A stretch of 64,000 nt of DNA from Ruminococcus flavefaciens AE3010 (GTDB lineage Bacteria > Bacillota > Clostridia > Oscillospirales > Ruminococcaceae). The stretch is taken from positions 457,001 through 521,000 of the forward strand of contig NZ_JAGT01000001.1 in the NCBI RefSeq assembly GCF_000526795.1, in the 5' to 3' direction. The translations under genes and the position numbers were made by a program. Each line of letters opens with the position of its first letter. The stretch's first letter is position 1. Under the pieces are notes generated by a model. That model had not been told where the DNA came from. It made no database searches and saw only the letters and a program-made list of their open reading frames with translations. Of this stretch, positions 52,904 to 61,292 are shown in pieces.

Positions 52904-54124
52904 ATGGACATTCTCGAAACCCTAAAGACCCTTTGGGAAAGCTCTGGCTTCCATAGCTTTCTCATTGACGGAGGCTGGAAAAATCTCATAATGATTTTTG
53001 TTGCCTGCGTCCTTCTTTACCTCGGAATAAAGAAAAAGTTTGAACCGCTTCTTCTTGTTGGTATTGCGTTTGGCTGTCTTCTCGTTAACCTTTCATACTT
53101 TATAGGCGGCGACACTTCCGATGCACTTTATCACCTTGATCTCTGGGATCAGTTCCTCGATGAAGGCAGTGAGTTCCACCACAGCTACGGACACATTATG
53201 GCTCACGGCGGACTTCTTGATATCCTTTATATGGGTGTTAAGGCAGGTATCTACCCTTCACTTATATTCATGGGCGTTGGTGCTATGACAGACTTCGGTC
53301 CGCTCATTTCCAATCCTAAGAGCCTTCTCCTGGGCGCTGCTGCTCAGATGGGCGTATTCCTCGCATTTTTTGGAGCTATATGTCTCGGATTTACAGGCAG
53401 TGAAGCAGCTTCCATCGGTATCATCGGCGGTGCCGACGGTCCTACTGCTATATTCCTGACGACACGTCTTGCTCCTCATCTGCTCGGTGCCATTGCTATC
53501 GCAGCTTATTCATACATGGCTCTTATCCCTATGATACAGCCGCCTCTTATGAAGCTCCTTACAACTAAGAAGGAGAGAGAGGTAAAAATGGAGCAGACAC
53601 GAGTTGTTTCCAAGACAGAGAAGATCATTTTCCCGATAATCGTTGCAATGTTTGTTATTCTTCTTCTCCCGTCAACCGCTCCTCTTATCGGCTGCCTTAT
53701 GCTCGGTAATCTCTGGAGAGAGTGCGGAGTTACAGAGAGACTTTCCGATACAGTACAGAATGCTCTTATGAACATCGTAACTGTATTCCTCGGAATCTCT
53801 GTTGGTGCAACAACGGTTGCTGACAGATTCCTTTCACTTGAGACGATCAAGATCATAGTTCTTGGTCTTACAGCATTCTGCTTCTCAACTGTCGGCGGAC
53901 TTCTTGTCGGCAAGATCATGTACAAGGTCACAGGCGGCAAGGTAAATCCTCTTATCGGTTCCGCAGGTGTTTCTGCCGTTCCTATGGCTGCTCGTGTATC
54001 TCAGATGGAAGGTCAGAAGGCTAATCCTTCAAACTTCCTGCTCATGCACGCTATGGGCCCGAACGTAGCAGGCGTTATTGGTTCTGCTATCGCAGCAGGT
54101 TTCCTCCTTGCAGTATTTAAGTAA
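52904..54124 (+). CDS. oadB: Na+-translocating decarboxylase beta subunit
   Basis: Polytopic 406-residue subunit (about ten helices) that decarboxylates carboxybiotin and exports Na+. The ion-path signature IGGADGPTAIFLTTRLAPHL (about 170) with its essential Asp is intact, as is the second repeat GSAGVSAVPMAARVSQ near the C-terminus. Together with the preceding genes it forms a complete primary Na+ pump. The Na+ gradient may drive AgcS-type uptake (25285-26523). A terminator follows. Confidence 0.95.
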   Translation: MDILETLKTLWESSGFHSFLIDGGWKNLIMIFVACVLLYLGIKKKFEPLLLVGIAFGCLLVNLSYFIGGDTSDALYHLDLWDQFLDEGSEFHHSYGHIMAHGGLLDILYMGVKAGIYPSLIFMGVGAMTDFGPLISNPKSLLLGAAAQMGVFLAFFGAICLGFTGSEAASIGIIGGADGPTAIFLTTRLAPHLLGAIAIAAYSYMALIPMIQPPLMKLLTTKKEREVKMEQTRVVSKTEKIIFPIIVAMFVILLLPSTAPLIGCLMLGNLWRECGVTERLSDTVQNALMNIVTVFLGISVGATTVADRFLSLETIKIIVLGLTAFCFSTVGGLLVGKIMYKVTGGKVNPLIGSAGVSAVPMAARVSQMEGQKANPSNFLLMHAMGPNVAGVIGSAIAAGFLLAVFK

Positions 54125-54138
54125 AATAATATAAAAAT

Positions 54139-54182
54139 GACCCGAAGGCAAGCCATACGACCTGCTTTCGGGTTTGTTTTTT
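54139..54182 (+). terminator. Terminator after the Na+ pump operon
   Basis: ACCCGAAGGCA/TGCTTTCGGGT stem (one wobble), 12-base loop, T-rich tail. The tail overlaps the stop codon of the convergent gene. Confidence 0.85.
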
Positions 54183-54841
54183 AGATATATTTGCTTGCTT
54201 CTTTTAAACTCAGGCTGCTTAAAGCGCTTTTATTTCGCTCTATGAAGCTCTTTACCCAAGCGGGAGCTGTTTTTGAGTATTCCCTCAGCGCCCATCCGAT
54301 AGCTTTATTTATAAAGAATTCGTCGGTACCAAGGCAATTGAGTATTATTTTTGATAACAGCTCGGTATCGGTTTTTTTCTTTATATGCCAGCTGGTGCTG
54401 GATAGCTGTTCTTTTCAGCCAGATATTATCGCTTTCGGACCATTCTATCATAATTTTGCCGACTCTGTTATCTCTCAGACCGATATCACCGATGACTTTG
54501 CAAAGAAAATCAATAGTATCCCACCATGATCTGGCGGTAATATAAGACTTTATTTTCTCAATATCTTCAAAAGTAAGGTGCTTCTTCATAGCAATAAGAT
54601 AATCATAAACAAGATACTGTAATTCTCTGTGTTCATCTTCATAGCATTTATCAAGGAAATCCCAGTCTATTGTTTTTCCTTTTTTCTCTGATTTGATGAA
54701 GTCTTTATATAATTCCTTGCGCTCAGGCGAGGGTATACCATAGAATACGAATTTGTTTTTCATATATTTTGACATAGCTGCGGCATTTTCAGGATCTGCA
54801 TGCCTTTCAAACAGGTCTTTTATCGAAATGTACTTGCTCAT
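54181..54841 (-). pseudogene. DNA alkylation repair protein (AlkD-like), frameshifted
   Basis: HEAT-repeat DNA glycosylase family (AlkC/AlkD). The frame from ATG 54841 reads MSKYISIKDL through RSWWDTIDFLCKVIG and IWLKRTAIQHQLAYKEK, then runs off to an early stop at 54305. The adjacent frame carries the expected family C-terminus: CLGTDEFFINKAIGWALREY then SKTAPAWVKSF, stopping at 54181. The break falls in a run of seven A (minus strand, 54372-54378); six A would restore one frame of about 220 residues. It is a genuine frameshift, slippage, or a homopolymer sequencing error. Confidence 0.8.
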
Positions 54842-55002
54842 CATTTTCACCTTGAATACTTTTATAAGATTTTTGCAAATAATATTATACATTACACACG
54901 CAGTTTTGTCAAATAAACGCCCGAATTCGTGGACATTTCTGCCTTTTTTGAGCCTGCTACAAAAATTTTACATCTTTAACTTGAAAAATATTACGGAAAA
55001 GC

Positions 55003-55031
55003 TTGCAAAATCTTTCAGAATAGTGTAAAAT
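55003..55031 (+). promoter_or_regulatory. Promoter of the pgk-tpiA-gpmI operon
   Basis: TTGCAA (55003-55008), 17-base spacer, TAAAAT (55026-55031). Confidence 0.7.
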
Positions 55032-55100
55032 AGAAATGTACGTTGTTAATATTATAACAACAGCTAAGAATGTATTATATTACGAAAGGATGTCATACCC

Positions 55101-56321
55101 ATGGCAGGATTAAACAAGGTTACTGTAGAAGACATTAACGTTAAGGGCAGAAAGGTACTCGTTAGAGTTGATTTCAACGTTCCTATGAAGGACGGCGTTA
55201 TCACAAACGATAACAGAATCCAGGCTGCTCTCCCAACTATCAATAAGCTCGTTGAGAACGGTGCAAAGGTTGTTCTTTGCTCACACCTCGGCAAGCCAAA
55301 GAACGGTCCTGAGGCTAAGTTCTCTCTTGCTCCCGCAGCTAAGAGACTCGGCGAACTCGTTAAGACAAATGTTATCTTCGCAGCTGACGATACAGTTGTA
55401 GGCGACAACGCTAAGAAGGCTGTTGCAGCTATGAAGGACGGCGATATCGTAGTTCTCGAGAATACACGTTTCCGCGGCGACGAGGAGACAAAGAACGGTG
55501 AGCAGTTCTCCAAGGAGCTTGCTGACCTTATCGACGGCGAAGTATTCGTAATGGACGCTTTCGGTTCTGCTCACAGAGCTCATGCTTCAACAGCAGGCGT
55601 TACAAAGTTCGTTAAGGAGACAGCTGTTGGTTACCTCATGCAGAAGGAGATCCAGTACCTCGGTAATGCAGTAGAGGTTCCAGAGAGACCGTTCGTTGCT
55701 ATCCTCGGCGGCGCTAAAGTAGCTGATAAGCTCAACGTTATCTCTAACCTCCTTGAAAAGTGCGATACACTTATCATCGGCGGTGGTATGGCTTACACAT
55801 TTATAAAGGCACAGGGCGGTTCTATCGGTAAGTCACTGGTTGACGAAGAGAAGCTCGACTACTGCAAGGAAATGCTTGCAAAGGCTGAGAAGCTCGGTAA
55901 GAAGATCCTTCTCCCTGTTGATACAGCTATCGCTGCTTCATTCCCTGATCCTATCGACGCTGAGATCGCTGTAGACTACGTTGACGCTGACAAGATCCCT
56001 GCTGACAAGATGGGACTTGATATCGGACCAAAGACAGCTGCTATCTTTGCTGAGGCTGCAAAGTCTGCTAAGACAGTTGTTTGGAACGGACCTATGGGCG
56101 TATTTGAGAACCCAACACTCAAGAAGGGTACAGTTGCTGTTTGTGAGGCTCTCGCTGAGGCTGATGCTACAACTATCATCGGCGGCGGTGACTCTGCTAC
56201 AGCTGCTATCCAGCTCGGCTTTGCTGATAAGATGAGCCACATCTCAACAGGCGGCGGTGCTTCACTTGAATACCTTGAGGGTAAGGTACTCCCAGGCGTT
56301 GCAGCTATCGCTGAAAAGTAA
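55101..56321 (+). CDS. pgk: Phosphoglycerate kinase
   Basis: Glycolytic transfer of phosphate from 1,3-bisphosphoglycerate to ADP. The 406 residues carry [11 protein letters not shown], the substrate region [10 protein letters not shown], the hinge and nucleotide loops GGAKVADKL, and the terminal GGGDSATA and [14 protein letters not shown] motifs. A good AAAGGATG ribosome site lies upstream. GAPDH is not adjacent. Codon choice is strongly uniform (GCT, AAG, GTT), as expected for a highly expressed gene. Confidence 0.97.
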   Translation: MAGLNKVTVEDINVKGRKVLVRVDFNVPMKDGVITNDNRIQAALPTINKLVENGAKVVLCSHLGKPKNGPEAKFSLAPAAKRLGELVKTNVIFAADDTVVGDNAKKAVAAMKDGDIVVLENTRFRGDEETKNGEQFSKELADLIDGEVFVMDAFGSAHRAHASTAGVTKFVKETAVGYLMQKEIQYLGNAVEVPERPFVAILGGAKVADKLNVISNLLEKCDTLIIGGGMAYTFIKAQGGSIGKSLVDEEKLDYCKEMLAKAEKLGKKILLPVDTAIAASFPDPIDAEIAVDYVDADKIPADKMGLDIGPKTAAIFAEAAKSAKTVVWNGPMGVFENPTLKKGTVAVCEALAEADATTIIGGGDSATAAIQLGFADKMSHISTGGGASLEYLEGKVLPGVAAIAEK

Positions 56322-56335
56322 GAATATAAACAATC

Positions 56336-56357
56336 GGGCGGATAGAGATATTCGCCC
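56336..56357 (+). other. Intercistronic hairpin after pgk
   Basis: GGGCGGAT/ATTCGCCC stem, 6-base loop, no T run. It may stabilise or mark a processing site in the pgk-tpiA mRNA. A sequence-related hairpin follows tpiA. Confidence 0.6.
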
Positions 56358-56383
56358 TTATTGTGATAAATGGGGATACGATT

Positions 56384-56611
56384 ATGAAAAAATGTAACTG
56401 CACATGCAAATTTACTGAGGAACTCAAAAGCAGCGGTACAGCTATATGGCTGTTTGCTGTATGCAGCTTCCTTGCAGGCATCATCTTAGGTTTTTTCCTT
56501 TCTCCAATAAAGAAAGGCGTAAAAATAGGCTGCAACAACGGTAACAGCTCTTATAAAAGCGAGCCGGATATGCTGCCGTACTACGACGATGAAGACGAAA
56601 TCAAATTCTGA
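56384..56611 (+). CDS. Small membrane protein between pgk and tpiA, unknown function
   Basis: A 75-residue protein starting MKKCNCTCKFTEE (three cysteines in six residues), then one hydrophobic helix (AIWLFAVCSFLAGIILGFFL, about 20-39), a short basic segment, and an acidic tail ending DDEDEIKF. Not recognised as a named family. ATG 56384 is preferred to 56363 on spacing from GGGGA. It lies 62 bases after pgk and 18 before tpiA, in the same direction, so it is part of the glycolytic transcript. Function cannot be assigned. Confidence 0.65.
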   Translation: MKKCNCTCKFTEELKSSGTAIWLFAVCSFLAGIILGFFLSPIKKGVKIGCNNGNSSYKSEPDMLPYYDDEDEIKF

Positions 56612-56629
56612 TAAAAGGAGTTAATTAAC

Positions 56630-57406
56630 ATGAACAAGTCATTAAGAAAGGCTATTATCGCAGGTAACTGGAAAATGAACAAGACTCGTCCCGAGGCAAA
56701 GGCACTTCTCGAGGCTATCAAGCCCCTCGTTGCAAACGCTGAGGGTAAGATCGAGGTAATCGCTTGCGTACCTTTTACAAACCTTGAAACAGCTATCAAC
56801 ACAACAGCAGGCAGCAACGTAAAGATCGGTGCTGAGAACGTTCACTTTGAGAAGAGCGGCGCTTTCACAGGCGAAATTTCTGCTGATATGCTCACAGAGC
56901 TTGGCGTTGAGTACGTTGTTATCGGTCACAGCGAGAGAAGACAGTACTTCGGCGAGACAGACGAGACTGTTAACAAGAGAACTATTGCTGCTCTTGAAGC
57001 AGGTCTCAAGCCTATCGTTTGTGTTGGCGAGCTCAAATGGGAGCGCGAGTGCAACATCACTGAGGAAGTTATCGCTCGTCAGATCAAGCTCGACCTTTGG
57101 TCACTGACAGCAGAGCAGGTAAAGAATGTAGTTATCGCTTATGAGCCTGTATGGGCTATCGGTACAGGTCTTACAGCTACTCCCGATCAGGCTGAGGAAG
57201 TTTGCGGATTTATCCGTGCACAGCTTGCTAAGCTTTTCGATCAGGCTACAGCTGACGCTGTAACTATCCAGTACGGCGGTTCTATGAATGCTAAGAACGC
57301 TGCCGAGCTTCTTGCTAAGCCCAACATCGACGGCGGTCTTATCGGCGGTGCTTCACTGAAGGCTGAGGACTTTAACGTAATCGTACAGGCTGCTGTAAAC
57401 GGCTGA
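56630..57406 (+). CDS. tpiA: Triosephosphate isomerase
   Basis: Interconverts dihydroxyacetone phosphate and glyceraldehyde 3-phosphate. The 258 residues have GNWKMN (catalytic Lys), GHSERR (His electrophile), the catalytic Glu loop YEPVWAIGTG, and the phosphate loops YGGSM and GGLIGGASL. AAAGGAG lies 10 bases upstream. It lies between the small membrane protein gene and gpmI in the same operon. Confidence 0.98.
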   Translation: MNKSLRKAIIAGNWKMNKTRPEAKALLEAIKPLVANAEGKIEVIACVPFTNLETAINTTAGSNVKIGAENVHFEKSGAFTGEISADMLTELGVEYVVIGHSERRQYFGETDETVNKRTIAALEAGLKPIVCVGELKWERECNITEEVIARQIKLDLWSLTAEQVKNVVIAYEPVWAIGTGLTATPDQAEEVCGFIRAQLAKLFDQATADAVTIQYGGSMNAKNAAELLAKPNIDGGLIGGASLKAEDFNVIVQAAVNG

Positions 57407-57424
57407 TAAAGTTTATATTTATGA

Positions 57425-57443
57425 GGGCGGATATTTTCCGCCC
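57425..57443 (+). other. Intercistronic hairpin after tpiA
   Basis: GGGCGG/CCGCCC stem, 7-base loop, then CTTATG. It shares its stem and flank with the hairpin after pgk. Confidence 0.6.
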
Positions 57444-57466
57444 TTATGTATGAAAGGAAAATTATA

Positions 57467-58987
57467 ATGTCAAAAAAACCTGTTGCACTTATAATCATGG
57501 ACGGCTTCGGCTACAATCCCGATACATACGGCAATGCTATCGCTGCCGCTAAGAAGCCCAACATAGACAAATACATGGCTGAGTGCCCCAATACTATAAT
57601 CGGCGCAAGCGGACTTGACGTTGGTCTGCCCGACGGACAGATGGGCAACTCTGAGGTAGGTCACACCAATATCGGTGCAGGACGTATCGTTTATCAGATG
57701 CTCGTTAAGATCTCCAAGGATATCAAGGACGGCACCTTCTTCAATAACAAGGCTATCCTTGATGCTATGAATAACTGCAAGGCAAAGGGCAGCGCCCTCC
57801 ACCTTATGGGACTTCTTTCACCCGGCGGTGTTCACAGCCATATGGAGCACATGTACGGTATCGTTGAAATGGCTAAGAAAAACGGTCTTGACAAGGTTTA
57901 TATCCATGCGTTCCTTGACGGACGTGATGTTCCGCCTTCGTCTGCTGCCGAGTATATGGAAGAAGCAGTTGCAGAGCTCAACAAGATCGGCCTCGGCAAG
58001 GTAGCTACTATCTCCGGACGTTTCTACGCAATGGACAGGGATAACGCTTGGGACAGAGTTGAAAAGGCTTATGCTGCACTGGTTTACGGTGAGGGCGTAA
58101 AGGAAACAGATCCTGTACAGGCTATCAAGAACTCCTACGCTAATGAAGTTACTGACGAGTTCATGCTTCCTACTGTTATCGAGGGCGGCGCTCAGATAAA
58201 GGCTGACGACAGCGTTATCTTCTTCAATTTCCGTCCTGACAGAGCAAGACAGATCACACGTTCATTCGTTGATCCTGAGTTCAGCGGTTTTGAGAGAAGA
58301 AACGGCTTCTTTAATGTTAACTTTGTATGCATGGCTCAATATGATGCAACAATGCCAAATGTATCAGTTGCATATCCTCCCGAGCAGCTCACAATGACAA
58401 TGGGCGAGTACCTTGCAAAGCTTGGCAAGACACAGCTCCGTATTGCTGAGACACAGAAGTATGCGCACGTTACATTCTTCTTCAACGGTGGTGAAGAGAA
58501 GCAGTTCGAGGGCGAAGACAGAATTCTTATCAAGTCGCCTGACGTTCCAACATTCGACCTCAAGCCTGAAATGAGCGCTTATGAGGTTTGCGATGCTGTA
58601 TGCGAAGCGATCGACTCAGACAAGTATGATGTTATCATACTCAACTACGCAAACTGCGACATGGTAGGTCATACAGGCATATTCGATGCAGCTGTAAAGG
58701 CTGTTGAGGCAACTGATACCTGCGTAGGACGTATGGTAGACAAGATACTTGCAAAGGGCGGTGCTGCTCTTATTACAGCTGATCACGGTAACGCTGATAA
58801 GATGATGGAGCCTGACGGCAGTCCTTTCACAGCTCATACAACAAACCCTGTTCCGCTCATTGCAGTCGGTGTAGAGGGTGAGCTTATTGAAGGCGGCGTT
58901 CTTGCAGACCTTGCACCTACAATGCTCGATATCATGGGAGTACCTCAGCCTGCTGAAATGACAGGAAAGAGTCTCCTCAAGAAGTAA
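57467..58987 (+). CDS. gpmI: 2,3-bisphosphoglycerate-independent phosphoglycerate mutase
   Basis: Mn2+-dependent isomerisation of 3- to 2-phosphoglycerate. The 506 residues show the metal/alkaline-phosphatase fold: LIIMDGFGYN, the phosphorylated Ser in GNSEVGHTNIGAGR, the HAFLDGRDVPP loop, and the C-terminal metal ligands NYANCDMVGHTG and TADHGNADKM. ATG 57467 follows GAAAGGA; in-frame ATG 57446 overlaps the hairpin. Last gene of the operon. Confidence 0.98.
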   Translation: MSKKPVALIIMDGFGYNPDTYGNAIAAAKKPNIDKYMAECPNTIIGASGLDVGLPDGQMGNSEVGHTNIGAGRIVYQMLVKISKDIKDGTFFNNKAILDAMNNCKAKGSALHLMGLLSPGGVHSHMEHMYGIVEMAKKNGLDKVYIHAFLDGRDVPPSSAAEYMEEAVAELNKIGLGKVATISGRFYAMDRDNAWDRVEKAYAALVYGEGVKETDPVQAIKNSYANEVTDEFMLPTVIEGGAQIKADDSVIFFNFRPDRARQITRSFVDPEFSGFERRNGFFNVNFVCMAQYDATMPNVSVAYPPEQLTMTMGEYLAKLGKTQLRIAETQKYAHVTFFFNGGEEKQFEGEDRILIKSPDVPTFDLKPEMSAYEVCDAVCEAIDSDKYDVIILNYANCDMVGHTGIFDAAVKAVEATDTCVGRMVDKILAKGGAALITADHGNADKMMEPDGSPFTAHTTNPVPLIAVGVEGELIEGGVLADLAPTMLDIMGVPQPAEMTGKSLLKK

Positions 58988-58992
58988 TATTA

Positions 58993-59019
58993 AAAGCGGA
59001 TCAAGTGATCCGCTTTTTT
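58993..59019 (+). terminator. Terminator after gpmI
   Basis: AAAGCGGATCA/TGATCCGCTTT stem, 2-base loop, T run. Confidence 0.9.
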
Positions 59020-59043
59020 GTTGCATTTGGTTTACTTATGTGG

Positions 59044-59072
59044 TTGCAAATACTAACAAAAAATGGTATAAT
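59044..59072 (+). promoter_or_regulatory. Promoter of the apbE operon
   Basis: TTGCAA (59044-59049), 17-base spacer, extended -10 TGGTATAAT (hexamer 59067-59072). Confidence 0.75.
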
Positions 59073-59100
59073 TATTTGAGTTTAAATTAGGAGAGCACTT

Positions 59101-60144
59101 ATGTCAGTAAAAAAAAGCCTGATATTAATGTTGTTTGCCGCGTCTGCATTTTTTGTCGGCTGCGGCAGCACGAATAACGATGATAGAAAAACTTACGAAG
59201 CTGTGACCCGTGATGTATTTGCAATGGATACATATATGAATATGAAAGCCTATGGCAAAGAAGCTGAAACAGCTCTTGAAGAGGCAGAAAATCGAATACA
59301 TAAGCTTGAAGAGGAATTGTCAGCTACATCTGAGACAAGCGATATATGGAAGATAAATCATTCCAACGGAAATGAGGTCGCGCTATGCGATGACACAGCT
59401 GTACTGATTGAAAAAGCGATCGAAGTCGGCAGCTGCACCAATGGAGCCCTTGATATTACTGTTTTTCCTATTCTTAAAGAATGGGGATTTACAACAGGGG
59501 AGTATCATATACCAGAAAAAGCTAAGCTCGATACACTGCTGAGTAATGTGGATTACAGAAAAATCGAGATTGATGGGAATTCTGTTTCAATTCCTTATAA
59601 TTCCGAGATTGATCTTGGAGCACTTGCAAAAGGATATACAGGTGACGAAATAATGAAAATATTCAAGTCACATGGTATCGATTCGGCAATAGTAAGTCTC
59701 GGAGGTAATGTTCAGGCAATTGGAAGCAAGCCTGATGCCTCGGCATGGAAAGTTGCGGTACGTGACCCTTTTTCTCCCGATACAGATATGTGCGTTGTTG
59801 AGGTAAAGGACAAGGCTGTAATAACTTCGGGCAACTATGAAAGATTCTTCACTGATGATTACGGTCAAAAATACTGGCATATAATTGATCCTGCTGATGG
59901 GTATCCTGCTGATAACGGCTTTGTTTCGGTCACAGTAATAGGCGATAACGGACTTAACTGCGACTGCCTTTCAACAGCACTTTTTGTTGCAGGAGAAGAT
60001 GGATATGAAAATATAATAAAAGAGTATGCCGATTACGATTTTATCTTTGTTACAGACGATGAAAAAATTCTCTATACGAAAGGGATTGCTGATAATTTCC
60101 AAAATATTAGCTCCATGACTGCTGAGGTGATTGCTGTTGACTAA
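59101..60144 (+). CDS. apbE: FAD:protein FMN transferase (ApbE), lipoprotein
   Basis: Attaches FMN covalently to Thr/Ser of extracytoplasmic proteins. The 347-residue product is a lipoprotein (signal helix then lipobox FVGC, Cys at about 21). ApbE motifs present: FAMDTYMNMKAYG, GALDITVFPILKEWGF, IDLGALAKGYTGDEI, SLGGNVQAIGSKP, HIIDPADGYPAD and the metal-binding Asp in CDCLSTALF. Its last codons overlap the next gene's ribosome site and start. With NusG_II and Gx genes downstream it forms a likely extracytoplasmic flavin/redox unit. Confidence 0.93.
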   Translation: MSVKKSLILMLFAASAFFVGCGSTNNDDRKTYEAVTRDVFAMDTYMNMKAYGKEAETALEEAENRIHKLEEELSATSETSDIWKINHSNGNEVALCDDTAVLIEKAIEVGSCTNGALDITVFPILKEWGFTTGEYHIPEKAKLDTLLSNVDYRKIEIDGNSVSIPYNSEIDLGALAKGYTGDEIMKIFKSHGIDSAIVSLGGNVQAIGSKPDASAWKVAVRDPFSPDTDMCVVEVKDKAVITSGNYERFFTDDYGQKYWHIIDPADGYPADNGFVSVTVIGDNGLNCDCLSTALFVAGEDGYENIIKEYADYDFIFVTDDEKILYTKGIADNFQNISSMTAEVIAVD

Positions 60145-60493
60145 AGGACTGAAAGCTCTTATTATTTCTGTTGGTCTGATATTTTTAGTGTCTCTTACTG
60201 CGGTGTTATTAAGTCTGAGGAAAACTGATAAGACCTATGTGGAGATAGTTCAGAACAATAAGGTCATATATTCATTTGACCTTGCAGTCGAAAAGAACAG
60301 GACATTTTGTATAGAAGCTGCTGACGGCGGCTGGAATGAAGTAAAGATCGAAAACGGAGAGATATCGATATGCGATGCGGATTGTCCTGACAGGACCTGT
60401 GTAAAAACAGGTATTCTGCGCTCTGAAAGTGTACCTATAGTATGTCTGCCGCACAGACTTGTCATCAGATTTGCTGATAAGGAGAATAAATAG
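60137..60493 (+). CDS. NusG domain II-containing membrane protein
   Basis: A 118-residue protein with one N-terminal membrane helix (about 8-28) and an extracytoplasmic NusG_II-type beta domain. It has four conserved cysteines in CDADCPDRTC and VCLPHRLVI. TTG 60137 is chosen because GAGGTGA is 6 bases upstream; TTG 60131 touches that site. It overlaps apbE by 8 bases. NusG_II proteins occur beside Gx transporters and apbE in flavin-based electron-transfer clusters (EetA-like), which is the best guess here. Confidence 0.85.
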   Translation: MTKGLKALIISVGLIFLVSLTAVLLSLRKTDKTYVEIVQNNKVIYSFDLAVEKNRTFCIEAADGGWNEVKIENGEISICDADCPDRTCVKTGILRSESVPIVCLPHRLVIRFADKENK

Positions 60494-60494
60494 A

Positions 60495-60995
60495 ATGAAA
60501 GCACGCAGAATCACTAAACTTGCACTTTTAACAGCTGTGGCGCTCATAATATTCATCATCGAGCTTCAGATACCGAACATCATACCTATTCCGGGCGTTA
60601 AGCTTGGACTTGCAAACATCGTTACCGTATATGCTGTTTATAAGTATTCTGCAAAGGAAACTGCTGCCATAGTATTGACAAGAGTATTGCTTGGCGCCAT
60701 TTTCGGAGGTAATATAGCAGCTATAATGTACAGCATGGCCGGTGCTGTTATGTGTCTTGTAGGTATGCTGCTTGTCAAACGTATCGTTCCTTTGAAGTAT
60801 ATTTGGCTCAGCAGTATTTTAGGCGCGATACTGCATAATACAGGACAGATCATAGTTGCTGTTCTCGTTATGCGGTCCTTTGCGGTCATCTCTGTATATC
60901 CGTTTTTGCTTACAGCAGGCTGTATCGCAGGAGCGTTCACAGGTTTATGTGCGCAGTTTCTCATTAAAAGAGGAAGTCTTGAAAAAACGGATTGA
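60495..60995 (+). CDS. Gx transporter family protein (EetB-like)
   Basis: A 166-residue membrane protein with five or six helices, of the family often misnamed heptaprenyl diphosphate synthase component I. Motifs are IELQIPNIIPIPGVKLGLANIV and LLGAIFGGNIAAIMYSMAGA. Family members sit next to NusG_II proteins; in flavin-based extracellular electron transfer loci they are called EetB. It starts 1 base after the NusG_II stop. No quinone synthase or type II NADH dehydrogenase gene is in this window. Confidence 0.85.
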   Translation: MKARRITKLALLTAVALIIFIIELQIPNIIPIPGVKLGLANIVTVYAVYKYSAKETAAIVLTRVLLGAIFGGNIAAIMYSMAGAVMCLVGMLLVKRIVPLKYIWLSSILGAILHNTGQIIVAVLVMRSFAVISVYPFLLTAGCIAGAFTGLCAQFLIKRGSLEKTD

Positions 60996-61020
60996 AAATT
61001 TCTTCGGGATATGTTATAAT
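60992..61020 (+). promoter_or_regulatory. Promoter of the 61039 gene
   Basis: TTGAAA (60992-60997) overlapping the upstream stop codon; 17-base spacer; extended -10 TGTTATAAT (hexamer 61015-61020). Confidence 0.7.
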
Positions 61021-61038
61021 ATCTTTGAGGTGAAAAGA

Positions 61039-61266
61039 ATGAATCCAATGAATATGATAAAGCTGAAATCACTTTTTGATAGGTTCAAGGAGAATCATCC
61101 GAAGCTGCCGCTTTTCTTTAAAGCTGCCGTTGGCTCGGTCAGAGAGGGGAGTATTATCGAGATAAAGGTAATTCCTCCCGAAAGTGATGAAAAGACGATA
61201 ATAACAAATCTTAAAGTTAATTCCGAAGACATCGCTCTTTTTGAAGAGCTGAAAGATATGACATAA
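61039..61266 (+). CDS. Small conserved-looking hypothetical protein
   Basis: A 75-residue soluble protein starting MNPMNMIKLKSLFDRFKE, with a predicted first helix, then strands (GSIIEIKVIPPESD, TIITNLKVN) and a final acidic helix. Not recognised. It has its own promoter, a GAGGTGA ribosome site and a terminator right after the stop, which together support a real gene. It is too close to its promoter to belong to the Gx operon. Confidence 0.7.
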   Translation: MNPMNMIKLKSLFDRFKENHPKLPLFFKAAVGSVREGSIIEIKVIPPESDEKTIITNLKVNSEDIALFEELKDMT

Positions 61267-61292
61267 AAAGCTGCCGCTTATGCGGCAGCTTT
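61267..61292. terminator. Bidirectional terminator between 61039 gene and cobO-like gene
   Basis: AAAGCTGCCGC/GCGGCAGCTTT, 11-base perfect stem, 4-base loop. Confidence 0.85.
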
